Numbered from the stretch's first letter, positions 21,679 through 33,538 are shown. The stretch: DNA of 64,000 nt from Gonocerus acuteangulatus (GCA_946811695.1 OX328124.1:89708196-89772195), one strand, 5' to 3'. Notes: generated by a model not told the origin, from the sequence alone. A program made the numbers and translations.

Positions 21679-24600
21679 GTAAACATTAAGTATATTTGTT
21701 TACAGTGTAGTATTTTTCCTTGATGAAGGATAATCTTTTTTTGATTTAAGTGTTTCAAACATTTTGCATTCTAATTCTTCTACCTATTATTTATTTGTGA
21801 CTATAACCTTAAATTAGTTTACATTTATATTAATAATTTTCTCAAAAAGCAAAGTAAATTAGTTCGGTGTAGAATATATACAATGTTTTATTTTTTTTTT
21901 ATTTTCTTCATTTTGATCTTAAACAATCATAAGAAATCAAATGTTAAATAATGTTTATGTTTAATTTGTTTAGTTTATATTAAAAAGTCTGTCTCAAAAA
22001 AGATCAGCTACCACTCCTATCTTGGCTTGGAATGTATGATAACATTTTGATTAGCATCAAATCCAAAGCTTGATATCTGTAGTTTTGGTTTTCTGGAAAG
22101 GTTTTACAGGTTTTTAAATAACATTTAATCGTAATTCTTCCAACTTATAATGAATTCAAAGGCTATTTTCGTTAATACACCTTAAATCCATAATTTATTA
22201 TCTGGATTTAAGGTATTTCAGCAAAAATAGCCTTTGATAAGTTTAAAAAAAAAGTAGACAAAACCTTTTTTCAAATCTCCATGACAACCCAGTATATAGT
22301 AAAATACATTTTTTTAACTTTAATTTTTACATACTTTGATTAAGGACAGATTTTAAGGGTGGAATGGCTCTCATTACATTCCCATGCTTACCAGGTTAGG
22401 GGTGAGGCCTATCCTTTTAATAAATTTAAAATCCAAAGGATTTATAATTTTAACCATAACATCTTGCTGTGACTTTATCCATCGTTCAACCCAGGAAAAA
22501 GGATTATTAACAAAATAAAATACATTTGCAGTCAATTTCAATTTCTGTTCTGAAAACTGCATTGATTAGTTTAAAAAAATGCACTTACCTAGCTATTAAC
22601 TGTAATGTAGTTATACTTTCGTTCAAAATTTGGATCATACTTTTTACTAAGGTTAGATTGTCTGAGATTAACGCGAGAAGCAATAATTCACAAATGCAAT
22701 TGAATACTTTCTTCTCTTAATGAAGAATATTTGATATTATTTAATAACTTGATTAATAAATATTATTATTCAATACTTTCTATTGTCATTAATCAAACTC
22801 ATGTTTTTCTCATAAATCAACTTTAATTGTAACAGATCTTTCAAAAAAGCAATGTCAGTACTCCCTCTCCTATGCAATGAATATGTAGCTTTTACATTAC
22901 ATTTTTTTAAACTCTTTTTGTCCTGCTCAAGTTTTAAAAACTCATTTTCTTTACTTGTTTATAGGTTGATTCAAAGGCTGACAACATTGAAACAAAGATA
23001 TCTAAACTTGATGCTGAATTAAGGAAATATAAAGATCAAATGGCTAAGATGCGAGAAGGTCCTGCAAAGAATGCTGTGAAACAGAAAGCAATGAGAGTCT
23101 TGAAACAACGGAAAATGTAAAAATAAAAATGTATCCTTAAGATATATATTTTATGATGTAGATGAACAAATTGGCTGCTGACTAAAACTTAATTTCTTCT
23201 CTTAAACTTTCTAAGCCATTGGCCAGTTACATTACCACCATTTCAGCGCGGTTCCTCCCTCCCTCTGTAGGGAGGAAACCTGCTTATGAGGTTGTCCTCA
23301 TGACACAAACCGGATGTGCCGACTAGAAAATTTCATGTTTCAGAACCCATCACAAAAATATAGGTGGTTCAAATTTTTCTGGTAGCTCTTTAGCTACCCC
23401 AAAAATTATCCGATTTTGATGAAATTTGGTACAAATATCTGTCATCTAATTTGAAAGGTCAAGTTCATTAAGCAGCACAATCCATCCTCCGGAACATAGT
23501 TTTGTATAGTGAAATTTGCACTTACGTTTTTGTGTTAATGTGCTTGGAGGTGTACTTTATATAGGTTATCTAACGTATGAAAACGAATGAAACCATTTTT
23601 AACGCGATATCTGTAACCGTTGACAAGAAAAGTTAATACAACTAGTTTTTCTGCCAACGGCCATAGCCATGTTGAATACACCGGTTCCCGTAGATCACCG
23701 ACGTTAAGCAACGTCGGGCGTGGCCAGTACCTGAATGGGTGACCGACCACGTGCTGTTGGCATTATTAAAGGGTGGCAACCTGTAGATAGCCCGGCGCTA
23801 ATAGCCAAATAGTTGATGCACCGTTAAAAACGGAAAAAAAAATACTAGTTTTTCTAACTAACTTTTGTTTTGAGTATTCAGAAACGATTGATTCAGTTGA
23901 AAATTCTTCCAGACTTTTTGCATTCAGTTAAACTAAGATATTTAAATATTGGTTCTGTTTGGAGTTAAGGAATTATTTTAAACATTTTATTAACAGAAAT
24001 GAAAAGTTTTGAGATCTACAAATATGTTCTTAAATATCTCAAAAACGGTTGGGAAATCGTGTTAAATGGAAGGTGACAGTACAAAATCTTACTAAATTCT
24101 CTACAAAAAAAGGTTCTGAAGCAATTTTCAATGGGACGATGTCACTTGGTGGAATAAGTGCTCAAAAAAAACGTTGAAAGTGTTAGTTTTGTTCTTTGGA
24201 ACGTAGTTTTGTCTCTTTTTTCCTTACTTTATAATTTTGTATTCAAAAGAAAAATTAATATTTTATCAAAACAAGGTAAGAAAATGAAAAACATACGGGT
24301 AATGTGTTTTTCTAGAACGAACTTTGAGAAAGAACATGGAGTAATTTCTGCTTCAGACCCTCAGTTCCCTGATGCCTTCTCTGAAAATCTATTTGAGATT
24401 TCATTTTATTTATTTCCATGAAAGATCAAAACCTATCAATGTCTGCTTCTATTCTATTACTAATACCACTAGGAATATAAACAGAAGCGTGCTAAGATGA
24501 TGCAGTTCCTGGGAGTCGGACTTTCTTTGGGATTCTCTTTTTGTTGTAGAACAATCAACTTTCTTACTTACATTCAGGTGCTTCAGTACTTGAGCACTCG

Positions 24601-27600
24601 AACCTCTGCCACAATCTTAGCTGATTTAATGGTATTTGTTCCTAGTTTCTTTCCATTTTTTTTTTCTGTAGTCTTCTTTTTACATATTCTTTTAATGTTA
24701 AAACAACTACAAAATCTAATTTACCATAGATAAACGAACATTCTGTTGCCTGATGTTTTTATTCAATTTTTAGGTATGAACAGCAGGCTGGTAATTTGAG
24801 GCAGCAAGCTTTTAACATGGAACAAGCAAATTTTGCAATTCAGACAATGAAAGACACACAGTCTACTGTTGTTGCAATGAAGGAAGGCGTGAAATCGATG
24901 AATAAAGAGTACAAGAAAATTAATATTGATCAAATTGAGGTATAACAATCTCACTACTTAATAGGAGTTTGTTTAATTTTTTTTTTCCTGTACAACAGTT
25001 CCAAGGCCATTACCATAGTTACTTGAAATCTTTTTGTATTTTAACTCTCTGGGTAATGATTTAATTTAATTTAGCTTATATGGAGTGCCATGTCTTGCCC
25101 TGGGTGCCGTGCGTTTACACAGTTGGAAAAAACTAAAAGTTTGGGGATATTATCATACTGTTTTAATAGATTTTCTGGTGAATTTAAAAACACATAAGAA
25201 ATTTGAAAAAAAACAAAGTGGCACAAGAGGGCAGATTCAAAAAAGGAGGGCGGCAGCGAATGTGTTAATTTATAAAAATACATGTAAGTCTAGTAAGACT
25301 TGGCTAGACTTTTTTTGCCGACAATTTTTCATTCTTGTCATGAATTTATATTTTACCTTAACCTTTTAGGGACTATCTAATAAGAGTGTATTGCGGGCCT
25401 GGCAGCCTGAGAGTCCAGGGCAGCTGACGTGCCCCGTGGCCTGAATGCTTTTTAGCTGTATTCACATTTCTGTTTCTTTATATGTATAATTTTTTTTAAC
25501 TTTTCCTATCATCCAAAGTTCACACCTGAAGTACCCGGAGTAGTCCCCACTCAGTAATCAGAGTCCGATAAAGAATTAACATCGCTGCCAGATCTACAAG
25601 CCAGTAATTCCAATAATTCTTCATCATTGTACACTTTTCTAGACATATTGAAAACAATATATGACAGAGATAAAGAATGCCAGTAAACTGTACAAAACCA
25701 GAGAACAAACTGAACGCTAAAACTTCAAAGGATAAGGGCAGGTATAGCCATAAAGTCGGGTAGGCGAAGTACAAGGGATTGTAAAGGGTCAGTACAAGTG
25801 TATAAATTGTATTTGAATGAACTGTAGTGGCAAGGAAAAGTACTAGAGAAGGTGCCATCAACCAGTAGATGGAGCTAGGGTCAGAACTAATAACAAGGCC
25901 ACAGTCCTCTAACGCTGAAAAGAGTGAACTGATATATCACTCTACAGGCCACGGGGGTCGGTGCGCTCCGAACTGATATATCAGTCTACAGGCCACGGGG
26001 GTCGGTGCGCTCCGAACTGATACATCAGTCTACAGGCCACGGGGATTGGTGTGCTTCGAACTGATTTATCAGTCTACAGTCCCGAATGAGTTAATCACCA
26101 GACTGCAGAACATTAGGTCTTACTAAACTAAACCATTCAGTACTGTAATTCTCATTCACAGCGGTGAAACTCATAATTCATGTATCATGATGTTACTCAA
26201 TGAGTTAACCATACAAAATTGAATAATTTAACAGTAATTTTGTGTTATTGAATAATTGTAATATATAGAGATTGTCGTCTAAAACCAGTCAAGTCTCCTT
26301 GTACAATTTAGCATTCAGTATTAACATGATTACCCCAAATTGAGGAAGTTTCATCTGCTCTGATTTTGAACAATCCTTGTAACTCTTATAGTGAATATTT
26401 TATATTTGCTTTCTTTCAGGATCTTCAAGATGATATGGCTGATATGCTTGAATTAAATGATGAAGTACAGGAAGCTCTTGGAAGAAGTTATGGTAAAGTG
26501 TTCCAGTAAAGTTTATTTATTTTTTAGCTATCTTTGAATATTGTTAATACAAACAAATAACTATGTTACTCCATTTCCTCTTAGTCAAGTCAAGTGACTC
26601 AATGTGTTTATATCTTTTGGTTCATAAATGAATATTTCAGTTTCAAATGCAATGGGCATTTTAAAGAATGGCTCTATGAGTATAGTATTCCTGAAGTCAG
26701 ACTTAAATTCTTAATTAATTGAATAGGTATGCCAGAAGTAGATGACGACGAACTTGCAGCTGAGCTTGAAGCACTTGGAGATGAAATTGCCGCTGATGCA
26801 GACAGCTCCTACCTTGACGAAGCACTTGACGTACCCACACCTATAAAAGAACCTCCTCAGCAACCCCAAGCTCAGAAGAACAAGGTAAAATATTAATCAC
26901 ATATGATTGATTAGTCGTTTTTCTGTTATTACTTTAGATTATTTTCCTGCTGGACCCTGCACGGAATATACATTCTAGACTGAAATCAGTCCCGTAAAAC
27001 CGTGTTTTTGCCAAAAATCCAGCAGATTTTGCCAGTTATGGAACCCTACCTTTCGTATTAGATTAACAAGGAAAGTATAAGGTCGTGGGGTCACCGATTG
27101 GGCCGATTATTATTTTTGGAAATTTATTCCAAGGTATTTTATGTATTTGACGATGTCTAGTCTGTTTCCTATTTACTTTCATTTACTAAAAAGCAGGAAT
27201 TTTAAGAAACAGATAAGAAAACCTGTTCAAAAGAGCAAAACTAACAATTTTGAAGTTTCAAGTTCTTATTTCTCCGATTGACATCGTCCCATCGAAAATT
27301 ACATCAGAACTTTTTCTTTTAGAAAAATGAGTAAGCTTTTAAATGGTCACTTTCCACGATTTTTCAACCGTTTTCAAGATATTTTAGAAAATATACGAAA
27401 ATCCCAAAACTTTTCATGCCTGCTAATGAAATATTTTATTTCTAGTACTACCTTAAACGGAACCAACATTTAACTATCTACGATTAGATGGATGTCAAAC
27501 ACCTGACACAAGTTTCAACCGAATCTATCATTTCCAAATACCCAAACTGAAAATTAGTTATACATATATATCTAATATATAAAATTCTCGTGTCACAGTG

Positions 27601-28213
27601 TTTGTAACCAAACTCCTCCGAAAGGCTTGACCGATTTTTTTGTGATATTTGGTAGGACTGAGAATAGGATGTTATTCCTTCCACCCCAAAAAAAGTTTTT
27701 TTTTATTTTTTGGACAAAATGTTTTTACTCTTCTACTACCAATCCCCATTTTTTAATATCGTTATTAGTACTTTAATTATTTTCAACACTTGGTGGTCAA
27801 TAACTGATCAATTATCACTCGATCAGATATTCCCACCACGCGTCTACCGGTGGTTCTTCTCACCCAGTAAACAGCATGGAGTAAGGATGAGAACTAAGTC
27901 GGTATGGGAGTGTGAGAAAGACAGGAGTGTCTTTCTCACACTCCCTACACAGTTTTCAGCCATTATTATTCCCTCAGATTTACCAATTGAATTCAAACGC
28001 ATTCAATTTCCAATTGCATTGGCATTTGCAATGACAATCAATAAGTCGCCAGGCCGAATGACGTCTGTTTGTGGCTTTGATTTGGGCACGGCATGGTTTT
28101 TACATGGACAATCATTTGTTACACGTTCTCGCGTGGGTAAACCATCCAGTTTGTTTGTGTTGGCTAAAGATTGACTAACCAAAAATATCGTACGCTCCAT
28201 TGCACTAGGAGAT

Positions 28214-28267
<54 letters not shown>

Positions 28268-28782
28268 ATATATATATATATTTTTTTTATTGTCATGATG
28301 AGTGATAGAGATATAATTTTAAATATATTAGTTGAGATAATAAAGTACAATGAATTTTAAAAAATGGATGTTCGGTGTTTTAGCCATTTTTAGGGCTCTA
28401 TTATCCTTTTAGTCATAGACCACATCCCCACACACTTACAATAAGATAGTTAGTTATTTCTTATTTGACTATCAAAATAAGCACTAGAAATAATTTATAT
28501 GGCAAAAAAAGTTTGCCGGGTCATCTAGTATATGTATACAAATTTGAACCACCGTTACATTCGTGATCCATGGGTTCTTAAACATGAAATTTTCTAGTCG
28601 GCACATCCGGAATGAGTGGGTTTCCTCCCTATGGGGGAATATAAAACAAAAAATTATCTATAAAAATGAAAAAATTAAACCAAATAAAAATCTATTTAAA
28701 TAACAGTTTTTTTATTTTATTCTTTATTGTTTAGGATGGTGTTGCCGTGGATGAGTTTGGATTACCACAGATTCCAGCGTGA
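21610..28782 (+). CDS. CHMP5: Charged multivesicular body protein 5 (ESCRT-III), six exons
   Basis: Splicing 21610-21678, 22965-23116, 24774-24939, 26420-26492, 26727-26884 and 28735-28782 gives 221 codons and a stop with every junction in phase and GT-AG borders. The protein starts MNRLFGKKK and contains [35 protein letters not shown] and the C-terminal [11 protein letters not shown], all close to vertebrate CHMP5 (219 residues in human, from memory). CHMP5 is a late-acting ESCRT-III subunit at endosomes; in the known family its C-terminal part binds LIP5/VTA1 and so tunes VPS4. The N-terminal half is basic and helical (membrane/ESCRT-III core), the C-terminal third acidic ([17 protein letters not shown]). 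Introns 2 and 5 are enlarged by repeats, but no exon is damaged. Confidence 0.97.
22965..23116 (+). CDS. CHMP5: CHMP5 exon 2 (residues 24-74)
   Basis: First core helix region, [20 protein letters not shown], to RVLKQRKM. The donor AAAAT|GTAAAA splits the Met74 codon after two bases; reading through would give an immediate stop. Confidence 0.95.
23246..24525. repeat. Composite repeat: hairpin block plus R1 unit, in CHMP5 intron 2
   Basis: Starts with the GCGGTTCCTCCCTCCCTCTG hairpin block and runs through the R1 body to the end block GATGATGCAGTTCCTGGGAG and TCGGACTTTCTT. The same order, inverted, occurs in intron 5 (27190-28640), which suggests that hairpin block and R1 form one element. A 5S-type SINE is inserted at 23653. 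Confidence 0.65.
23641..23855 (+). repeat. 5S rRNA-derived SINE with 12-bp target duplication
   Basis: Element 23653-23843. The first 110 bases read as 5S rRNA (GCCAACGGCCATAGCCATGT, GATCACCGACGTTAAGCAAC, GTCGGGCGTGGCCAGTACCT, GGGTGACCG) but lack about ten bases of the stem IV/loop D region. Then comes the core AAAGGGTGGCAACCTGTAGA, the tail GGCGCTAATAGCC, GATGCACCGT and an A-rich end. ACTAGTTTTTCT flanks it on both sides (23641-23652, 23844-23855). It is a retroposon and not a functional 5S gene. Confidence 0.92.
24526..24773 (+). other. Rest of CHMP5 intron 2
   Basis: T-rich run before the exon 3 acceptor; nothing else seen. Confidence 0.6.
24774..24939 (+). CDS. CHMP5: CHMP5 exon 3 (residues 75-129)
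   Basis: Acceptor TTTTTAG|G restores Met74 and continues into helices [20 protein letters not shown] and KINIDQIE. Donor GAG|GTATAA, phase 0. Confidence 0.95.
25926..26081. repeat. 44-bp minisatellite in CHMP5 intron 3
   Basis: Three full 44-base units (25927-25970, 25971-26014, 26015-26058) and half of a fourth. Each has AACTGATATATCA, TCTACAGGCCACGGGG and TCGGTGCGCTCCG. The first two differ by one or two bases. The unit is much GC-richer than its surroundings. Confidence 0.92.
26420..26492 (+). CDS. CHMP5: CHMP5 exon 4 (residues 130-154)
   Basis: [20 protein letters not shown], the regulatory helix region. Acceptor TTCTTTCAG; donor TATG|GTAAAG splits Gly154. Confidence 0.95.
26727..26884 (+). 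CDS. CHMP5: CHMP5 exon 5 (residues 154-206)
   Basis: Acidic segment with [19 protein letters not shown], then a Pro/Gln-rich linker ([17 protein letters not shown]) that is the least conserved part. Donor AAG|GTAAAA. Confidence 0.95.
27571..28528 (+). mobile_element. Non-autonomous Helitron
   Basis: The 5' end is the canonical TCTAATATATAAAATTCTCG followed by TGTCACAGTGTTTGT. The 3' end is a hairpin (GGCAAA..TTTGCC at 28501-28517), then GGGTCAT and CTAG, with A before and T after the element as Helitrons require. Length 958 bases; there is no target duplication. The interior keeps the end of a Pif1-type helicase frame and a (TA)n/(TG)n tract at 28216-28281. No Rep domain is present. Confidence 0.92.
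27955..28174 (+). pseudogene. Helitron Pif1-like helicase, C-terminal remnant
   Basis: The frame reads [20 protein letters not shown], then [20 protein letters not shown] and [13 protein letters not shown] before a stop. This matches the last conserved part of the Helitron helicase (FAMTINKAQGQ and the HGQ..SRV motif). Everything upstream (Rep, Walker motifs) is gone, so it cannot be active. Confidence 0.85.
28735..28782 (+). CDS. CHMP5: CHMP5 exon 6 (residues 207-221 and stop)
   Basis: [15 protein letters not shown] then TGA; the C-terminal motif is almost unchanged from vertebrates. Acceptor TTGTTTAG. Confidence 0.95.
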   Translation, partial: DGVAVDEFGLPQIPA

Positions 28783-31210
28783 TGACGCAAGAAGGGATAG
28801 GACGGTGTGCTCTTTAGATTTATAATGTATATATTGCTTGCTTCATTAATGTCAAGACACAATATGCTTTATATTTTGTGGGAAAATAACCAGGATATTT
28901 TTAAGTATAGCATTATCAGCTACTTGAAGTATTTTATTTCTAGCATCATTTATTGTCCATTTTTTTAGGAAATATTGACAACAGATCAAGATTATTGAAC
29001 AAATAAAATAATTGTAAGTATATAATTTATCCATTCACTAGGAAATAGAAAAATTGTATTACTACACACACCTGTTGCATTTGTTGTCTGGATTAGAACT
29101 TCATGGATACAAAATTTTAATAATTTTCAACAAAAGTTAAAAAAATAATTATGATTTTAGTGAATGCCATATCTGTGGGTGCTGGGGATATCCTACCTTG
29201 AGCTGGCAATATTTGTAATTGCAACATTTACCTCTCTCTCATTTATTCTTCTTTTTTGCTTTTATGTCATCTATCAATCCTCAAACCTTAGCTTACGGCG
29301 GGTAGTGCAGGCTGGCCGACCCTGCAGTACGGCGATGTCTCTAACTGGCCGGGCTCCAGTTACGAAGCTATTCTCACTCCTCTCTAAGTGCATGAACACT
29401 TTCATATAATTTCCTCCCTTAAAAGTTTTAATTATAGGAAAACTTTTTTTATTATTTATTTACTTTTTCTTTTAGCTCTAAATATTTAGGTTGAATTATG
29501 TAATTATATGCTCAAATAAATTTTTTATAGACTATATTTTTTAATACGATAAATAATTTGTTTTTGTTTTTTTGTGATATTGGTACTAATCAATAAAGCT
29601 AAATAAATAACCGCTTTTTTATTAAATCAAATAAAAGTCCTCCTTTTTGATTTAGGGCTTTAAATCTAACACTGGCAGAGTTAATTTTTTCGAGCCGGAC
29701 CCTTGTATCCCTAATCTCTAGCTCCCTCTTCACTAAGAGTTAATTCCTCTAGCAACTAGTGATGAAAGAAATAGGTAAAGTTGTCCCTCAGTCCTTGCTT
29801 AATAGCCCTAAGGTCAAAATCCTGGAAGTCAGCCATAGGGAGCCGGTAAACGAGAGAGGAGGGTTAGACAGTTGTACAAGTCCTTCGTGCCTGGTGGCTC
29901 CCGACTGCCAGTCAAGTCCTTCATACCAGGGACACAGCATGCTTTGACTTGTACAGCAGTCTATAGTAAGGAAAGAGTTAATGGGGCTTTCTATTTATCA
30001 TAAATCTGTTCTATATCGATGAATTGTGAAGCATATGTAAGATACAAATTTTGAAAATATTTTCATATATTGTACAAATTATTTATCCTATTCAAAGCAG
30101 TGTGTAAAATTTCAACAGAACCTCATTTTCAGCAAGTTTAGCATGAAACGAATAATTATTACAAAAAATGTCATTTAATCAAATAAGGAAGACAGGCTGT
30201 TGTCTACATACAAAAATAGGATTTTATACACACCTAAAACAGTCTGGAATTCTTTATTTCGGAGTTGTATTGTTATGGAGGGCTAAGACCTGTCCTATAG
30301 CTATTTTTATATTACCCTTCTGATCGATTAACCTCTCTCCACTTCTTACAGACCAGTATTCCAGGATGTAACATAAAGATCCAAATAATATATATTGTAA
30401 ATATTTTTATTTAAACATGGAAATACTGCTCAAAACAAAGTGTTTTTTTTTTGGTTGAATTTAAGGCGTGTCAACCGTTCGGGTCATTAATGCCAGAAAA
30501 CAAAGTTTATTGTCACTTATTATTTGTTTGTTTGTTTTTTATTCATGAAGTCTATAAGGCATAGCTTTTCCTTTTAAGAGATATAGTACGATCTTTCCAT
30601 GAGCCTTTCTTATGACAATATTGAGGTAAAAATAATTTTTTGGAAGTCAATTGTTATCAATTGTATTTAGATGTTTTTTATTTATTTCTCATCCTAGCTA
30701 GCATTGCATTAGATAATCCTGTCAGTCTCGAAAATTGTTAACATTTATTCTCAGTTACTGATGGTTTTGTTTGTTGTGTAAATTAATTTGTTTAAAAAGT
30801 CTTTCCAGCTAATTCTAAGGTCTAACCTATTCATTGTAATAGTATTATCTATCTATTTATATAGTTTAAGTTGAAGTTATGCAAGTTTTTTGTTACTCTT
30901 GTATAAAATATAATGTTTGTTAAGCGTTTCTATTTCATTTAAAAATTATTCCAAGCCATGGAGCTATAATGTATTTATTTCACTCCGAATGAGTTACAAC
31001 AGATCATATTCAGAAAGTTAAAAGACTTTAATCCTTTAGATACTTAGCTTGTAGAAGGACGTGAGTCTCTGAGAGTGGCTGCTCAGTCCAGTGTGCCTAA
31101 CTTCCTATACGTGAGATTCCCATTGCTCGACTGCTTCACATTTCTTCATTGTTTTTAACGTTTTTCTTGATCTTCAAAGCATATTAGTTGTGAGTAAGGT
31201 TATTCTATCT

Positions 31211-31256
<46 letters not shown>

Positions 31257-31740
31257 TTTTTTTTTTTTTTAGTAATCTTCTCATAATGTTTTAAACAAAT
31301 TATTGTTTATCTTTTATTATTCTTTCATTTATCATATCTTTTAAAGCATTAGTGATTTAAGCATAATAAAATTAAAAAATAATGTAAAAAAAGTAATATA
31401 ATAAGTTATAATTTCACCACATATTGGTGAATGTTTTGACCAATTGGGGTCATACCTTAATCCACGAATAATGACAATCAAACGTACACTAATCCTGATC
31501 TTCCGGTACAAAATGTAGCTACTAGTTTTCTTATCTCTTAACAGATGCCTCTCTACTGAGGCATTATTGTGGCTTGGCGCATTGAAAATGACAAAAGACA
31601 CAATAGTGGCTTCCCACACCCGTAGCACGGCAAACTCGAGCCACAATAATGACTCAGCACACCACAGGACAGCTGGGCTCAAGCCGCTGTACTGAACTTA
31701 AATGGTTAACAACCAAAAACAATAATATGAAGTCTGAACC
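28783..31740. other. Intergenic region after CHMP5
   Basis: The first part is probably CHMP5 3' UTR; AATAAA motifs occur (for example 29592-29597), none decisive. A short hairpin lies near 29307-29333 (GCAGGCTGGCCGACCCTGC). A T run is at 31214-31270. No exon recognised. Confidence 0.45.
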
Positions 31741-31958
31741 ATTTTTTTTTTTTTTTTTTTAACAGCGTTTTGACTTCTAGGCCATTAGTATCGGGCTATC
31801 TATAGGTTGTTAACCTTTCCAATCCATGGTGGAGAAGATAACATTTCTAACGGGCCCTGAAATGAAAGGCTCAATCTGCTGCAGACGGAACTTGAACTCA
31901 CATCTCCCGCATGAGAATCAAAGGTATTAGCCATTGGAGCACGGAGCGAGCCAGGAAA
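31741..31958 (-). repeat. tRNA-Glu-like SINE sharing the 5S-SINE tail (type D)
   Basis: Minus strand: head CCAATGGCTAATACCTTTGA, B box TGAGTTCAAGTTCC, body with CTGCAGCAGATTGAGCC, then AACAACCTATAGATAGCCCG, ACTAATGGCC and an A tail. The head resembles type B, while the segment AACCTATAGATAGCCCG plus CTAATGGCC is the tail found in the 5S-derived copies. Confidence 0.75.
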
Positions 31959-32394
31959 TCATGTTGATTTTAATTACTATTGACTATGATATACCAAAAA
32001 ATGACTTATGCAAAATAAAATTGAAGGTTAAATTAAAGAGGCGAGTACAAGAAAAAGTTTTGTGACATTTGTATTGTTTTTAGGTTATTGCAGTTTTGGT
32101 GTATACTTGAAGTGCGGTATGTTTGTACTTATTGTGTTAGTGAAAAATTTGTTACATTTTTTTCCTCAGCTTTATTGTATTGGACAATGAAACCTTTTAT
32201 CTTATAGTCCGAGAGCCCGTAACCGCACGGTTCATGAAGTGTTTTATGCACCTTGAAATTTTGCTATAATATACCTCTTGGGTAGATAAGAAGGTAAATA
32301 TGTGTTTCCTGGACATAGCTTGGTGCACCAGGTACTGCGCACGGGGTAAAGGTGCAAACAAATATTTCCCAAAAATCCAACCCTCGAGCGACGG

Positions 32395-32488
32395 CACTAG
32401 AAAAAAAAACCTTTAGTGCGCGCTCGGGTTTTGAACCTGGTCCTCCGGTTCATTAGTCGAGTGCTCTACCACTGAGCTAACCTCGCCC
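32395..32488 (-). repeat. tRNA-like SINE, type C head
   Basis: Minus strand GGGGCGAGGTTAGCTCAGTG, GTAGAGC and B box GGTTCAAAACCCG resemble tRNA-Ala/Ile. It is followed by CACTAAAGG and a T run in place of a tRNA acceptor stem, so it is not a working tRNA gene. Confidence 0.7.
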
Positions 32489-32989
32489 CTATTCTCATAT
32501 TAAATGAGAGTTTTATACATGCTGCCATTTAAACTGGAACAGCTGTACAAGATCATATGAGCAAGAATCAATGAGAGCGCAGAGAATAACCACAACTGCG
32601 CGGTCCTGTCATTCACTCTTACGGTTACGCGCAGTGTATTGCAGTCTATCATAGGCAACATTTATTTTTATGTTTCCTGATAATTAAACCCCACAAAAAT
32701 GTCTGCCCTTTTGTAATTATTTTCAAGTATGTTTATTGAAGATGCCGTTTAAATCGCAGCGTGAATATAGCACTTCATTTAATATTAAAAATAAAAACTA
32801 GGTACTTTGGTTTTTTTATAATTTACATTTTGACCCCCTTAAAAGTGCCTGCCTTATTTATTATTAATTTTAAACTTGCCTTTATTTGCAATTTTTTTCA
32901 TTAAATATAGTTGGCTTCTGAATAAAACTCTACTTTTGGGCAATATTGTTTTGCACCTTTCCCCTATGCGCAGTGCCTGGTGCACTAAG

Positions 32990-33031
32990 GTATGTCCAGG
33001 AAACACATAAATATGTGTTTCCTGGACATAC
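32990..33031. other. Perfect hairpin, 20-bp arms, 2-base loop
   Basis: GTATGTCCAGGAAACACATA is followed after two A by its exact reverse complement. It comes from two element termini placed head to head. Confidence 0.9.
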
Positions 33032-33323
33032 TTATAATTTACATTTTGACCCCCTTATAAAATAGTCTTAATTTTACATTAAAGATAGTTGGCTTCTGAA
33101 TAAAACACTATTTTTGGGCGATATTGTTTTGCACCTTTCCCCTATGTGCAGTACCTGGTGTTCCAAAGTATGTCTAGGAAACACATACTTACCTTCTTAT
33201 CTACCCAAGAGGTACATTATAGCAAAATTTCAGGGTGCATAAAACACTTCATGAAAAGTGTGTTTCTAGCTCTCAGACTATTATACATCTACATACTTTC
33301 TAGACCTATACTTTTTAAATAAA

Positions 33324-33538
33324 ATGTATTTATTATTATTATTATTATTAAATTTTAACAACAAATTTTATGACGGGTTATCTATCGCTACCACCCTTTT
33401 CTAGCCAGGATAGGGGCGATGCCTTTTCTTTTTTCGAAGGAAAAGCCACCACCCCTAGTGGGAATCAAACCAATGACCTTAGGCAGGGGTGCTTACGCCT
33501 TAGCACTCATCGGCACCTGGTCTCCATGTATTTATTAT
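33324..33538 (-). repeat. SINE type A with 13-bp target duplication
   Basis: Element 33337-33525 on the minus strand: GGAGACCAGGTGCCGATGAG head (tRNA-Ser/Leu-like), GATTCCCACTAGGGGTGGTG, TTTTCTAGCCAGG in complement, core and tail. ATGTATTTATTAT flanks it at 33324-33336 and 33526-33538. Confidence 0.88.

Larger units (their letters stand above)
27190..28640 (-). repeat. R1 plus hairpin repeat, inverted, split by a Helitron (CHMP5 intron 5)
   Basis: 27190-27570 holds the R1 body (TTATTTCTCCGATTGACATC, CCCATCGAAAATTACATC) and 28529-28640 the hairpin-side end (ATGAAATTTTCTAGTCGGCA, TTTCCTCCCTATGGGGG). The two halves rejoin if the Helitron is removed. Confidence 0.65.
32205..33285. mobile_element. 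TIR element with about 165-bp termini
   Basis: Left terminus 32205-32370 (AGTGTTTTATGCACCTTGAA, CTCTTGGGTAGATAAGAAGG, ATGTGTTTCCTGGACATA, GCGCACGGGGTAAAGGTGCA) is inverted at 33105-33285. A partial third copy of the terminus occurs inside at 32930-33030, head to head, giving a perfect hairpin. A related copy is at 53597-53885. No coding frame. The type C SINE head at 32395-32488 lies inside. Confidence 0.7.

Noticed and set aside
23653..23762. 5S rRNA gene
   Set aside because: About ten bases of the stem IV/loop D region are missing, the sequence continues into a SINE core and A-rich tail, and a target duplication flanks it.
25520..25861. 113-codon open frame on - with hydrophobic content
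   Set aside because: Lies inside a CHMP5 intron; the hydrophobicity comes from T/A-rich complement codons. The + strand there looks slightly more protein-like but has several stops.
25927..26081. CRISPR array
   Set aside because: The 44-base units are contiguous with no spacers, in an animal intron: a minisatellite.
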